A stretch of DNA of 54,543 bases from contig JAQICZ010000005.1 of assembly GCA_027858295.1 (NCBI GenBank), positions 1 to 54,543 on the forward strand, in the 5' to 3' direction. Origin of the DNA: Nanobdellota archaeon. GTDB taxonomy: Archaea > Nanobdellota > Nanobdellia > Pacearchaeales > GW2011-AR1. Below, one piece after another: positions 7,943 to 16,385 of the stretch. Numbering within the stretch: position 1 is the first letter of the stretch; each line of letters starts with the position of its first letter. The notes beneath the pieces were generated by a model that was not told the origin of the DNA, ran no database searches, and saw only the letters and a program-made list of their open reading frames with translations. Position numbers and translations under genes: made by a program.

Positions 7943-8818
7943 ATGGGATTTAAAGAAATGCTTTTGGAAAAGTTAGAAGGTAAGGTTAGTTCTGCTGAAT
8001 CTATAATGATTCCTAAGGGTTTTCAGAAGACTGGGGAGATGATTATTATTAATTTGCCTATTGAGCTCTCGGAGAAGTTTTCTTTGATTGGAGAGGGGAT
8101 TATGGCTGTTTTTCCAAAGATTAGAACTGTTTGTGCGAAGGTTGGTGGAATTGATGGAGAGCTTAGGAGGCCGCAGATTAAGGTGATTGCTGGTGAGGAT
8201 AATTTGGAGGTTCAAAATTATGAGAATGGGGCTTGGTATTGTTATGATGCGTCGAAGATTATGTTTGCAAAGGGCAATGTTTCTGAGCGTGGTAGGTTGC
8301 CTAGTCTTGTTAAGGAGGGTGAAATTATTGTGGATATGTTTATTGGTATTGGGTATTTTTCTTTGCCAATTGCGAAGAGGATTAAGGACGTTAAGATTTA
8401 TGGGATTGATTTGAATGAGGATTCTATTTTTTGGTTGAAGAAGGCGATTGTTAAGAATAAATTGGGGGAAAAGATTGAGGCTATTCAAGGGGACAGCAAG
8501 GAAGTCTGTGAACAGTTGACGGTTGACGGTTTACGGGCGGACCGTGTGCTTATGGGGTATTTGCCACCACCTGAAGAATTTGTTCCTTATGCTCTTTCGA
8601 TTTTGAAGAAAGGTGGGATGGTTCATTATGATGCTTTGATTAGGACTGAACATGTTGAAGAGGATCTCGAGGGAGTGAGGCAACTTTTTCAAAAGGCAGC
8701 AGACAGTTTACGGTCGACAGTTTACGGTCAACGGACTGTGGAGATTGTTAATCCACAAAGGGTTAAGTCGTATAAGCCTAAGGTTGACCATTATGTTGTG
8801 GACTTGAGAGTGTTTTGA
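7943..8818 (+). CDS. taw2: Taw2-like tRNA wybutosine enzyme (Trm5/TYW2 family)
   Basis: A 291-aa class I SAM-binding protein. Seen: N-terminal Trm5/TYW2 domain, then ASKIMFAKGN, VDMFIGIGYFSLPIA (SAM motif I) near residue 130, YGIDLNEDSI near 152, and MGYLPPPEEFVPYA followed by HYDAL. The MGYLPxxxEF motif fits Taw2 (transfer of the aminocarboxypropyl group of SAM to imG-14 at G37 of tRNA-Phe) better than the NLP motif of Trm5. Heptanucleotide tracts lie inside the gene at 8513-8540 and 8703-8737. TATA TTTATTAAATT at 7913-7922 supports ATG 7943. Taw3 is encoded at 20730. Confidence 0.8.
   Translation: MGFKEMLLEKLEGKVSSAESIMIPKGFQKTGEMIIINLPIELSEKFSLIGEGIMAVFPKIRTVCAKVGGIDGELRRPQIKVIAGEDNLEVQNYENGAWYCYDASKIMFAKGNVSERGRLPSLVKEGEIIVDMFIGIGYFSLPIAKRIKDVKIYGIDLNEDSIFWLKKAIVKNKLGEKIEAIQGDSKEVCEQLTVDGLRADRVLMGYLPPPEEFVPYALSILKKGGMVHYDALIRTEHVEEDLEGVRQLFQKAADSLRSTVYGQRTVEIVNPQRVKSYKPKVDHYVVDLRVF
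8513..8540 (+). repeat. Heptanucleotide tract inside taw2
   Basis: Units CAGTTGA, CGGTTGA, CGGTTTA, CGGGCGG. They encode part of EQLTVDGLRADRV, just before the conserved ADRVLMGY strand. Confidence 0.7.
8703..8737 (+). repeat. Heptanucleotide tract inside taw2 (second)
   Basis: Units ACAGTTT, ACGGTCG, ACAGTTT, ACGGTCA, ACGGACT: exactly 35 bp in 7-bp phase. They encode DSLRSTVYGQRT near the C-terminus. Confidence 0.75.
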
Positions 8819-8841
8819 ATTCAAAAGGGGTAGAAAAGATT

Positions 8842-8863
8842 ATAATAATAGTTCTATTATTAT
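8842..8863. promoter_or_regulatory. Perfect 22-bp palindrome at the EEP gene promoter
   Basis: ATAATAATAG, TT, CTATTATTAT overlaps the TATA position and ends 4 bp before ATG 8868. The placement suits an operator for a dimeric repressor, but it may be only a symmetric AT-rich promoter. Confidence 0.5.
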
Positions 8864-8867
8864 CTCT

Positions 8868-9623
8868 ATGAAAGTTAAGATTCTTCAATGGAATATTTGG
8901 TTTCAGGAAAGAGCTGAAAATATATTAAAATTGGTTAAGGAAATTAATCCTGATATTATGTGTTTTCAAGAAGTTACAACTGGTTCTGGGTTTAATGATG
9001 GGCGGGATGTTGCTAAATTTATTTCAGAAGAATTAGGATATTATTATAATTATTCAATTGCCCACAAATATGAATTTCCAATAACTCCTAAGGGTGAAAG
9101 TAATTTTGGTGGAAATGCTATTTTTTCTAGATTTCCTATTATTGAGAAAAAAGAATTTCCAATAGTAAATCCAGATGATAAAAAGGATTTTCCCTATGAA
9201 CGAAGGACTTGTTGTTTCTCTAAAATAGATTTAGGGAATGACAATTTGTTAAATGTTGCAACGGCTCATTCTTCTTATAATAATAAATTTATTGAGAATG
9301 AAGATAAAATAAAAGAAGTGAGAAAATTAGTGGATTTTTTTGAAAAGAGTAAGAAGAATTTCATTTTTACTGGTGATTTGAATATTCATCCAAAGTCTGA
9401 ATCAGTAAAGATTATCGAGAGTAGTCTAAAACATTGTGGACCTGATTATAATGAGCCCACTTGGACAACTAAGCCTTTTTCTTTTATGGGATTTGATGAG
9501 AAAGATCTAAAGTGGCGGTTGGATTATGTATTCGCATCGGAGGATGTTAATGTAATTAGTTCTAAAATTATCAATACCGAATATAGTGATCATTTACCTA
9601 TTTTGGTTGAAGTAGATATCTAA
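8868..9623 (+). CDS. Endonuclease/exonuclease/phosphatase (EEP) family protein
   Basis: A 251-aa protein with the EEP (exonuclease III/DNase I) fold motifs in order: KILQWNIWFQ, IMCFQEV (metal Glu) near residue 35, GGNAIFSRFPI near 82, FTGDLNIHP near 166, LDYVFAS near 219 and SDHLPI near 241. Catalytic Asp, Asn and His are all present. The substrate cannot be told from sequence: DNA, RNA 2',5'-links, phosphodiesters and lipids all occur in this family. No secretion signal. Confidence 0.88.
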   Translation: MKVKILQWNIWFQERAENILKLVKEINPDIMCFQEVTTGSGFNDGRDVAKFISEELGYYYNYSIAHKYEFPITPKGESNFGGNAIFSRFPIIEKKEFPIVNPDDKKDFPYERRTCCFSKIDLGNDNLLNVATAHSSYNNKFIENEDKIKEVRKLVDFFEKSKKNFIFTGDLNIHPKSESVKIIESSLKHCGPDYNEPTWTTKPFSFMGFDEKDLKWRLDYVFASEDVNVISSKIINTEYSDHLPILVEVDI

Positions 9624-9645
9624 ACGGGATTATTATTTTGATGGA

Positions 9646-10378
9646 TTAGATATCTTTTGCTTTATTCCAAATTATTTCGAAGAATATTTTTTGAGCTTTT
9701 GTAAAATCGGGGTGATTTATTTTTATTGAGAGTCTTTTTTGTGCTATTTTGTCTGATTTTATTGTGAAGTGGGTTATTTTATTATCTGAGATTACGAAGG
9801 ATAAATTTTGGAGATTGTAGTTTTTAATTTGGACTCCTTTCTTTTTTAGTTTGTTTAGTAGGTCTTTGTTATCTTCGGTTAGTGGAAGGATAAGTTTTAA
9901 TTTAATGCCTTTTTTTACTAGGGCTGCCCAGTTATCTAAGGCATTTGAAACTGTTATTCTTTCTCCTGACCCGATTATTAATAATTCTTTTTTTGTTTGT
10001 TCGGATATTTGTTTTGTTATTGGGTAAGATTGTTGTCTTCCTAAGAATAGTTCTACCGGGAGGTCTTCTGTTTGTGTTTATTTGGTTTAGGTTTGAAATT
10101 GTTTGTTCTGATATTTTTTTTAGCGAGTCTATTTTGGATTTTGTGTAATTCTCTATGGCTATTTTTGGTTCTTTTGCTTTGTATATCTTTGGGGATTGTT
10201 GGATGCTGAAAATGAAGCCTTTTATTTCTAGTGATTCTAAGTTTGGGTAGACTGAAGTTCTTGGTAAGGATGTTTTGTTTGAGATTTCTTTTCCTGTTAG
10301 GGGTCCGTATTGTATTAGTGCGATGTAGCATTCTGATTCGTATTTTGGGAGGCCTAGCGATTGTAGTTATTTTTGCAT
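9646..10378 (-). pseudogene. Broken TrmB-family transcriptional regulator
   Basis: Reading the minus strand from ATG 10378 gives MQK, a TAA stop (10369-10367), then LQSLGLPKYESECYIALI and the winged-helix segment GKEISNKTSLPRTSVYPNLE with KGF afterwards, the TrmB-family DNA-binding pattern. Near 10070 the frame shifts by one, and the second frame runs TEDLPVELFLGRQQ onward to the stop at 9646-9648, giving the regulator's C-terminal domain. So one nonsense codon at position 4 plus one frameshift. The original length would be about 244 codons. It is divergent from a GH5-like gene across a palindromic promoter, as TrmB sugar regulators often are. Confidence 0.8.
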
Positions 10379-10395
10379 TGTAGTAGTAGAAAGCT

Positions 10396-10421
10396 AATAG
10401 TAGTATTTAATACTTACTATT
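10396..10421. promoter_or_regulatory. Divergent palindromic promoter, TrmB pseudogene / GH5-like gene
   Basis: An imperfect 26-bp inverted repeat (AATAGTA.GTATT versus AATACTTACTATT, arms differing by a 1-bp indel) centred on TATTTAATA. It lies about 26 bp from ATG 10435 on the plus strand and about 30 bp from ATG 10378 on the minus strand, so one TATA-like core can serve both. Confidence 0.55.
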
Positions 10422-10434
10422 ATTTGGTGTTAAT

Positions 10435-11325
10435 ATGTTATCAAAGTTATACGCAAAAGAAAATAAAATCATGAAGGATGATAAAGAATTTCAAATTAAA
10501 GGAATTTCTATTAATTCGCCTGGGTTGTTGATTGAAGAAGGGCATGAGTTTCTGCAAGATATTCGTGAAATTAAGAAGCTTGGAGCAAATGCTATTATGG
10601 TTCCTATTTGTCCAGCATATTTTCAATCAATGGAGAATTATTGTGAAGATGTTTTGGATAGTATTGTTGATTTGTGTGAGGAATTGAATTTATATTGTTC
10701 TTTGGACTGGCATGCTCAAGGTAGTCCTTATACTGATGAGACTCGAGAATATGGGAATAAGAAGATTAATGGATTCAACAAATATGATGCGAGGAAATCT
10801 GTTGCCATTGATGCTTTGATTAAGTTGAGTAAGAGGTATGGGAGAAGAAAGAATGTAATTTTTGAGGCTTTTAGTATGCCAATGAATATATCTAATAAAC
10901 ATCAGGCTGAAATTTCTCAGGAGTTCGTTGATGTTATCAGGAAAAATTCAGAGAATATTGTGATTGTTAATGGAACTTGTTGGACTACTGACTTGAGTTG
11001 GGTTTTGGAAAGACCAGTGAAATCTGAAAATATTGTTTATGGGTTTGTTTATTATCCACTTAAGATGTGTGATGATCTAGAGGTTGTGTTAAAGGTTAAA
11101 GAAAGATATCCAGTAATTTCTCCTGAAGCTGGGTATAAGCAGGGTGGATATTTTCATGGGACAAGAGAGGGTTATGGAGAGAAGCTAAAGAAATATATTT
11201 TAGAAGAAGGGATTTCTTTTTTTGCTTGGTGCTATCATCCTACTCGTGTTCCGGTTGTTTTGAATTCTTGGGATCCTGAGGATTTGAGTGATTGGGGGTT
11301 GTTTTTACGAGATGAGTTTCTATGA
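10435..11325 (+). CDS. GH5-like (cellulase-fold) glycoside hydrolase, atypical active site
   Basis: A 296-aa TIM-barrel protein of the cellulase (GH5) type. Seen: KGISINSPG at strand 1, DIREIKKLGANAI at strand 2, SLDWHAQ at strand 4, VIFEAFSMP where the family has E-x-x-NEP (acid/base Glu), VISPEAGY where the nucleophile Glu lies, and FFAWCYHPTRVP at the last strand. The nucleophile Glu is kept, but the Asn-Glu pair of the acid/base motif reads Ser-Met. There is no signal peptide, so it would act in the cytoplasm. It may be a non-hydrolytic or altered enzyme. Confidence 0.7.
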   Translation: MLSKLYAKENKIMKDDKEFQIKGISINSPGLLIEEGHEFLQDIREIKKLGANAIMVPICPAYFQSMENYCEDVLDSIVDLCEELNLYCSLDWHAQGSPYTDETREYGNKKINGFNKYDARKSVAIDALIKLSKRYGRRKNVIFEAFSMPMNISNKHQAEISQEFVDVIRKNSENIVIVNGTCWTTDLSWVLERPVKSENIVYGFVYYPLKMCDDLEVVLKVKERYPVISPEAGYKQGGYFHGTREGYGEKLKKYILEEGISFFAWCYHPTRVPVVLNSWDPEDLSDWGLFLRDEFL

Positions 11326-11369
11326 ATTCTAAAGAATAGATTTATTAATAATTTTTTATTATATTCTTT

Positions 11370-11816
11370 ATGGAAGAGAAAAAAGTATCAGAAGTAGAGA
11401 AGATTTTTGCTGATGAGATTATTTATGAAACGGATTATTTTAGTGTAAATCAAGATTGGGAAATTGCGATTCCTGGATTTTATATTGTATCACCAAAGAG
11501 AAAAGTAAACTCTTTAATGGAATTTAATGATAAGGAAGATATAGATTTTATAAGAACTGTAAAGAAAATAAGAAAGGCTATGCTTGAAGTTTTGAATATT
11601 GAGTATATTTATTTATTTCAGAATGAGGATACTCCTTGGGATTTTCATTTTTGGATGATGCCTTATTATGATTGGATGAAAGATATTTCTAGAAGAGGCC
11701 CTAGTCTTTTGGCTCCGGTATGGAAGTATGCGAAAGAAAATATGAATACGAAGAAAGATATTAAGAAAACAAGGGATGCTGCAGAGAAGATGAGGGTGTA
11801 TTTTTCTAAAAAATAA
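11370..11816 (+). CDS. HIT-like protein with a reduced motif
   Basis: A 148-aa protein. The segment DFHFWMMPYYDW matches the HIT H-x-H-x-H-xx pattern with the first and third His replaced (Asp and Trp) and the central, nucleophile-position His kept. The preceding YLFQNEDTPW and the N-terminal strands fit a HIT fold. Known relatives hydrolyse or transfer nucleotides (Ap4A, AMP-lysine). The short helical C-terminus is Lys-rich. It lies 44 bp after the GH5-like gene on the same strand with its own AT-rich promoter (TTTATTAATAATTTTTTATT). Confidence 0.6.
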   Translation: MEEKKVSEVEKIFADEIIYETDYFSVNQDWEIAIPGFYIVSPKRKVNSLMEFNDKEDIDFIRTVKKIRKAMLEVLNIEYIYLFQNEDTPWDFHFWMMPYYDWMKDISRRGPSLLAPVWKYAKENMNTKKDIKKTRDAAEKMRVYFSKK

Positions 11817-11850
11817 ATTTAAGGGACAAGTATTATCTTTTGAAATAGAT

Positions 11851-12462
11851 TTATAATAAGTAGATAATTTTATCAATAGACTCTAATATATAATCTGGAT
11901 TCTCTTTCTCTAAGTCTTCTTTGGATTTTTGTCCACCTAAGACTGCTATTGAGATTAGATTGTTATCTTTTGCTAATCTCATTGAGTTTGTTTGGGATCC
12001 TACATAGGCTGTTTTGTTTGGATTTAGATTGTTTTGTTTGAGCAAATCTTTTATTGCTTGGGTTTTGTTGAATTGATTCCCAATTATTCTTGTGAAATAT
12101 TGAGTTAGGTTATTGTTCTTTGCTTGTTGGTTTAGTATTTCTGTTGGAACTCCACTGAGTACAAATGTTTTGATATTTTTATTTTTTATTCGTTCGAGTA
12201 TTTCTTTTACTTTTGGATAGATTGGTGATTCTTTTGCTTTTTTTGTTTCTTCTAAGAATGTTTTATGTATTAATTCCATATTTGGATTTGATTGGAATTT
12301 TTTGTAGAAGTCTTCTATTGGGAGAATGAATTCTTTTTTGAATTCTTCTTGTGTTATTGTGGGGATGTTTATTTGTTTGAAGACACCCATGACTGCGGTG
12401 TAGTTTCTAAGATTATCGTTGATGATTATTCCTGCCCAATCGAAGATTATATTTTTTATCAT
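11851..12462 (-). CDS. HAD-family protein, phosphonatase-type motif I
   Basis: A 203-aa HAD-fold protein. Motif I reads IIFDWAGII: the nucleophile Asp is present and the second Asp is Ala, as in phosphonoacetaldehyde hydrolase (DWAGT). Motif II is FVLSGVPTEI; motif III Lys may be in NKTQAIKDLL; motif IV reads YVGSQTNSM, with Ser where the metal-binding Asp of GD is usual. A helical cap lies at about 20-85. Last gene of a four-gene operon; its ATG overlaps the previous stop by 4 nt. Likely weak or altered phosphatase activity. Confidence 0.75.
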   Translation of the reverse strand: MIKNIIFDWAGIIINDNLRNYTAVMGVFKQINIPTITQEEFKKEFILPIEDFYKKFQSNPNMELIHKTFLEETKKAKESPIYPKVKEILERIKNKNIKTFVLSGVPTEILNQQAKNNNLTQYFTRIIGNQFNKTQAIKDLLKQNNLNPNKTAYVGSQTNSMRLAKDNNLISIAVLGGQKSKEDLEKENPDYILESIDKIIYLL

Positions 12463-13058
12463 TTTAGTAGTTCTGTTAATTCATCATTTAGCTGCTTTGA
12501 ATTTTCAAATAATATTGTTTGCATTCCTATTTTTTTTGCCGTCTCTATCGAATCTTTTCTTTTATCAATGAATACACATTCTTCTGGTTTATTGTTTGAT
12601 TTTTTGTAAGCGATTTCTAATATTTCTGGGTTCGGTTTAAAATCAGTTATGTCTTCTATACTTATAATTTCATCGAAGTAGTTTTGTAGACTCATTGTTT
12701 CTAAATATAATTCTAAATTTGATTTTAGGTTTTGTGAGGCTAGGAATATTTTGATGCTCTTTGCTCTTGCATTTTTTAGAAGCTCTTCTATGTGTGGGAA
12801 TGCTTTTAGATTGTTTTTGATTAAGTCTTTGCTTAATTCTTTTGTTTGTTTTGAAAAGTCTTCGTAGACAATGTTTAGATTGAATTTTTTATTTATTTTT
12901 TTTAGTTGTTCTTGTAGTGATTGGCCTTTCATCTTTTTAATTTCTTCTTTTGTCAGGTTCGCTCCTAATTTTTTTAAGATTTGCTTGTGGCCTTGCCAGA
13001 TAAAAGGTGTTGGGTCGCAGATTGTTCTTGTTGAGAAGATTATTGTTTTTGTTATCAT
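12459..13058 (-). CDS. HAD-like protein lacking the nucleophile Asp
   Basis: A 199-aa protein with HAD layout: motif II IFLASQN, motif III FKPNPEIL and motif IV VFIDKRKDSIETAKKIGM are recognisable. Motif I reads IIFSTRTIC where DxDGT is expected, so both catalytic aspartates are gone. It keeps the fold and helical cap, so it could be a pseudoenzyme partner of the next HAD. It overlaps its neighbours by ATGA on both sides, implying translational coupling. Confidence 0.7.
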   Translation of the reverse strand: MITKTIIFSTRTICDPTPFIWQGHKQILKKLGANLTKEEIKKMKGQSLQEQLKKINKKFNLNIVYEDFSKQTKELSKDLIKNNLKAFPHIEELLKNARAKSIKIFLASQNLKSNLELYLETMSLQNYFDEIISIEDITDFKPNPEILEIAYKKSNNKPEECVFIDKRKDSIETAKKIGMQTILFENSKQLNDELTELLK

Positions 13059-13408
13059 TTTTTATGTAGGGATTCCCACCAATCAAATTTTCTATTGAAT
13101 GGTTTATCTGTAGTTATGGATGTTATTAGGGTTGGCTTGCCTTGATCAAAACTTGGTTTATTTTCATTTTCATATAGTTTTAATTTTTGTGTTATCATGT
13201 TAACTAATCCAAAGTATTTTTGTTCCTCTTGTTCATCTAATCGAACATTTCTCCCATTAAAATATTCTGGTATTTCCCCATTGAAATATGAGCCTTTAGC
13301 TCCTCCATCTTTTGTTAGAATAGTATATCCAGTCTCTATTAGTTGGCTATTGTGGTAAATAAGAGGTCCTCCAATATTTAATATTCCTTTTATTGACTCT
13401 TTTTTCAT
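13055..13408 (-). CDS. Hypothetical protein in the macro/HAD operon
   Basis: A 117-aa protein not recognised. It has a Gly-rich start (GILNIGGPL), GYTILTKDGGAKGSYF and a C-terminal FNRKFDWWESL. No membrane segment and no Cys. It sits between the macro-domain protein and the two HADs with ATGA overlaps on both sides, so it is probably made in fixed ratio with them. Confidence 0.65.
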   Translation of the reverse strand: MKKESIKGILNIGGPLIYHNSQLIETGYTILTKDGGAKGSYFNGEIPEYFNGRNVRLDEQEEQKYFGLVNMITQKLKLYENENKPSFDQGKPTLITSITTDKPFNRKFDWWESLHKK

Positions 13409-14094
13409 TTTATTATTCCCTTTAATTCTTTTTCTGTCAACTGATCAAATGTTTCCATTGGCCCTTCGCTCTCAAAACAAATTATTACTTTTTTTAGATG
13501 AATTGGGTTTGCTATTTTTATTGCATTTAGAATTGATCTTAGAGTTGTTTTCGGATTTAGGCCATAGTCTCCTCTTGTACAGAGAATGGGGGTTGAGATG
13601 GTTTCATATCTGTTTTGATCTATATATCTGAATGCATTAGTTAGTGTTTTTGTTAATGATTCTTCTGAAATTTTATCTACGTCTAGTTCTCTGTCATCTT
13701 TTAGGTGGTAAGTCATTCCTATTACGTGCAAGACGTGTTTTGATTCTGTTTTTGACCATTCTTTATCAATTATGCATTGGCCAGTTTTATAGGGTCTATT
13801 GTTTTCTAATATTCTTCTGAAGGAAGACATTTGTGCTTGTCTTGGTTCCCATTCTTTTATTCTGAATGTTTCTATGTATTTTTGCATAACTGGATTTTTG
13901 AAGGAATATAATATGTCGGAGTAATTATTTTTTTCTACTGGGTTTAATTTGTCGGAGTATTCTCTTATTGCCTTTGCCGTTATTGTTCGCATTAGGAGTA
14001 GTCCGTTTGCTGAGTTTATACTTAAGTCTACGTCTTGTTTTATTGCACAATCTTTTTTTAGTTCTATTTTTATGTTATTTATTTTTGTTTTCAT
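13405..14094 (-). CDS. Macro-domain-like protein
   Basis: A 229-aa protein. INSANGLLLM near residue 26 matches the macro-domain ADP-ribose loop (NxAN), HVLHVIGMTYH near 119 matches the phosphate-binding strand, and TISTPILCTRGDYGLNP near 164 matches the second loop (S-x-P-x-x-xxGxxG). Macro domains bind or hydrolyse ADP-ribose and its derivatives. The region after NSAN is longer than usual and lacks a Gly-rich run, so hydrolysis is not certain. First gene of a four-gene operon that includes two HADs, suggesting nucleotide or ADP-ribose-phosphate chemistry (inference). Confidence 0.65.
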   Translation of the reverse strand: MKTKINNIKIELKKDCAIKQDVDLSINSANGLLLMRTITAKAIREYSDKLNPVEKNNYSDILYSFKNPVMQKYIETFRIKEWEPRQAQMSSFRRILENNRPYKTGQCIIDKEWSKTESKHVLHVIGMTYHLKDDRELDVDKISEESLTKTLTNAFRYIDQNRYETISTPILCTRGDYGLNPKTTLRSILNAIKIANPIHLKKVIICFESEGPMETFDQLTEKELKGIIK

Positions 14095-14233
14095 TTTATT
14101 TTTGTTTCGAGGCAGTTTGACACTTTTTACTTACCAGTGATAACAAGTCTGTTTATATATATATTTTCTTTATATAATATATATTATTTAAATAAATGAA
14201 AAATCTTATAAAATGAGGAGTTTTTGGTGTTTT

Positions 14234-15118
14234 ATGAAAAGAAAGGTTGTTTCGCAGGGTCCGAGTAGTATGATGGTTAGTTTGCCGATTAAGTGGGTGA
14301 AGGAATTTGGTATCGCTAAGGGTGATGAGGTTGATATTAGTCAGCAAGGACAGGATTTATTGGTTTCTTCTGAAAGTAAGAAAGTTGGTGGGAAGATTGT
14401 GATTGAGCTTGAGAGTGATAATGGACTTTATGTTTATCGTCATATTCAGGCTGCTTATGTTAATGGTTATGATGAAATTGAATTTAAATATTCTAGTCCC
14501 AAGATTGCAAATACGGTTCAGGAGTCATTAACTAAGTTTGTTGTTGGTTTTGAATTGATAGCTCAAAGTAAAGAAGGGTGTATAATAAAAAGTATTTCGA
14601 CTGGAAAGGATGAGGAGTTTGATATTTTATTTAAGAGAGTTTTTCAGGGAATTTTGCAGATGGATGAATTGTTTTATGATTTTTTAAAGAAAGGAGAAGG
14701 CATTGAATTGATTTTGAATTTGGAGAAGATTAATAATCGTCAGGTCTTGCATTTGCAGAGAATTCTTCATCGAGGAAAGGTTGGGGGACACTTCCTGTAT
14801 GCTATGTTGGTTCTCTTAGAGAAGCTGGCGAATGAATATAAGTTTATTATTCATAATGAGGCGTATAAGGGTAAAATTGGTCCTAATGTGCTGAAATACT
14901 ATACTCGGCTTCATAAGCAGATTGAAAATGTATATGATGTTTTTGTGAATTACGATTCTAAGAAGGTTTCTAAGATTGTTTTGGAGGATATTCGGACCGA
15001 GGAATTTAAGGTTTTGTTTAAGGAAAATGCTTATTTGACTTATTCTTTTATGAAGATTACGGATTTGCTTCGAAGTTTGTTGTTTCAAGTTGTTAATTTG
15101 GAATTTGTTGGGAAGTAG
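14234..15118 (+). CDS. PhoU/AbrB-domain regulator
   Basis: A 294-aa protein. N-terminal RKVVSQGPSSMMVSLPIKWV and KGDEVDISQQG form a SpoVT/AbrB-like beta-hairpin domain; the rest is helical with two PhoU-like halves (about 100-190 and 195-290). Archaeal proteins of this design are annotated as phosphate-uptake regulators and bind DNA by the AbrB part. No Pst transporter is in the window. TATA CTTATAAAATG at 14202-14212 puts the start at ATG 14234 rather than the open upstream frame. Confidence 0.8.
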   Translation: MKRKVVSQGPSSMMVSLPIKWVKEFGIAKGDEVDISQQGQDLLVSSESKKVGGKIVIELESDNGLYVYRHIQAAYVNGYDEIEFKYSSPKIANTVQESLTKFVVGFELIAQSKEGCIIKSISTGKDEEFDILFKRVFQGILQMDELFYDFLKKGEGIELILNLEKINNRQVLHLQRILHRGKVGGHFLYAMLVLLEKLANEYKFIIHNEAYKGKIGPNVLKYYTRLHKQIENVYDVFVNYDSKKVSKIVLEDIRTEEFKVLFKENAYLTYSFMKITDLLRSLLFQVVNLEFVGK

Positions 15119-15179
15119 GTTCCTGAAAATTTATTCATAATATAGCAAGAACTATAAGCCAATTTCCTCAAGGGGATGG

Positions 15180-16028
15180 ATGAAAGAAATAGAATTTAAA
15201 GATAAATTTTCGTTTTCGAGTAAAGTTGAAGATGGAAAGAGAATTTTTGAGTGTCGTGATGAGATTGGTCCGTTGTGGGGGGCTGAGAAGATGTTGGAGA
15301 TTGCGAACGCTAATGTTGGGGAGGTTGAGGGTTTGGATTTTTTTGAGTTTGGTTCTGCTGAATATAATATTTTTAACAAGATTCCGAAGTCTGGAAAGGT
15401 TAGTCATTTTATGATGCTTGGGACGGATTTGAGTTATGCTTGTTTCGATTCTGAGATCGGTGAGAGTGATTTTGATTTGATTTGTGAGATTATTAATATT
15501 CATAAGAGAATTATGGCAGGGGTTTTTCTTGTTAATGATGATTGTCGTCTGCGAGAGTGTATTGATATTTATTCTAAAGCTTGTCAGGAAAAGGATTTGC
15601 CTGTTCCGTTTGTTTATGAGGTCTTTGCGAAAGAGGTCCCGATTCTTGGAATGTATTATGATTTGAATTTGGATATTTTGAAAGAACGGGTTGCTGAATC
15701 TTCTTGTGGTTCGTATGGCGAGATTAGTGGTCGGGTGTTGGGCTCTGAGAAATCGGTCATTTTTTCTTTTAATGTTTTGAATGCTCCGTCACTTTCTTTT
15801 GAATCTTCTTTTTGGAATATTTCTGGGGCTTTTCATATTCATGGTGTTAATGAGGTTGAGATGCTTGCTGAGTTGGGGCTTTCAGCATATTTTGAGAATA
15901 AGGTTGATAGAAGAGGGCTTTTGAAATTGGGAATTAGCGTTGAAGAGTTTGTTTTGAAGTTTAAAGAGAAGTTTGGTGTTTTAGGGAATGTTCAATATGA
16001 GGATGGATTTTTTTGGTGGTTTTCTTGA
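15180..16028 (+). CDS. Hypothetical protein
   Basis: A 282-aa soluble, acidic protein with no motif I can assign. Features: a short N-terminal beta-rich part (KFSFSSKVEDGKRIFE), scattered Cys (7, not paired as CxxC) and a C-terminal AFHIHGV followed by FFWWFS at the end. 61 bp after the PhoU-like gene, same strand. The ATG at 15180 is the only good start. Confidence 0.65.
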   Translation: MKEIEFKDKFSFSSKVEDGKRIFECRDEIGPLWGAEKMLEIANANVGEVEGLDFFEFGSAEYNIFNKIPKSGKVSHFMMLGTDLSYACFDSEIGESDFDLICEIINIHKRIMAGVFLVNDDCRLRECIDIYSKACQEKDLPVPFVYEVFAKEVPILGMYYDLNLDILKERVAESSCGSYGEISGRVLGSEKSVIFSFNVLNAPSLSFESSFWNISGAFHIHGVNEVEMLAELGLSAYFENKVDRRGLLKLGISVEEFVLKFKEKFGVLGNVQYEDGFFWWFS

Positions 16029-16385
16029 TTTTTGGGAGTATTGTTTCACTTCGTTCAATTATTCCCTCCCGTAATTCATCTCAGCTTTTGTTTCCTGGAG
16101 TGGCGCTGATATGAAGGCCCGGCCAGACGACAAATTTAATTATCCAGTCGCGCTGCGTGCATGGATTGAGTGTTTTTGACAGGTTGGTTTTTGTTGATAA
16201 ATTGGAGACACTTTGATTTTCTACTAGAAGATAGATTAATTCAATTTTCTTAAATTTTTGGAACTACTTTATAAAATTTAGTCTACTCATTTTACGTAGT
16301 AAGTATTATTTATTTTGGTTTCTCTGTTGTTCAGGATTGGTAAATATAATTATCCCTCGCGGTGCGTGAATGAAGGGTATTTTTT
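16029..16385. repeat. Intergenic region with a family A/C repeat
   Basis: 16055-16170 is a clear composite copy: TTATTCCCTCCCGTAATTC, hairpin arms TTCATCTCAGC / GCTGATATGAA, GGCCCGGCC, then AATTATCCAGTCGCGCTGCG. A second C end (AATTATCCCTCGCGGTGCGT) lies at 16350. Nothing coding seen in 16175-16385. Confidence 0.7.

Noticed and set aside
9945-10331. Two open frames (plus 9945-10148, minus 10053-10331)
   Set aside because: Both are out-of-frame readings of the TrmB pseudogene.
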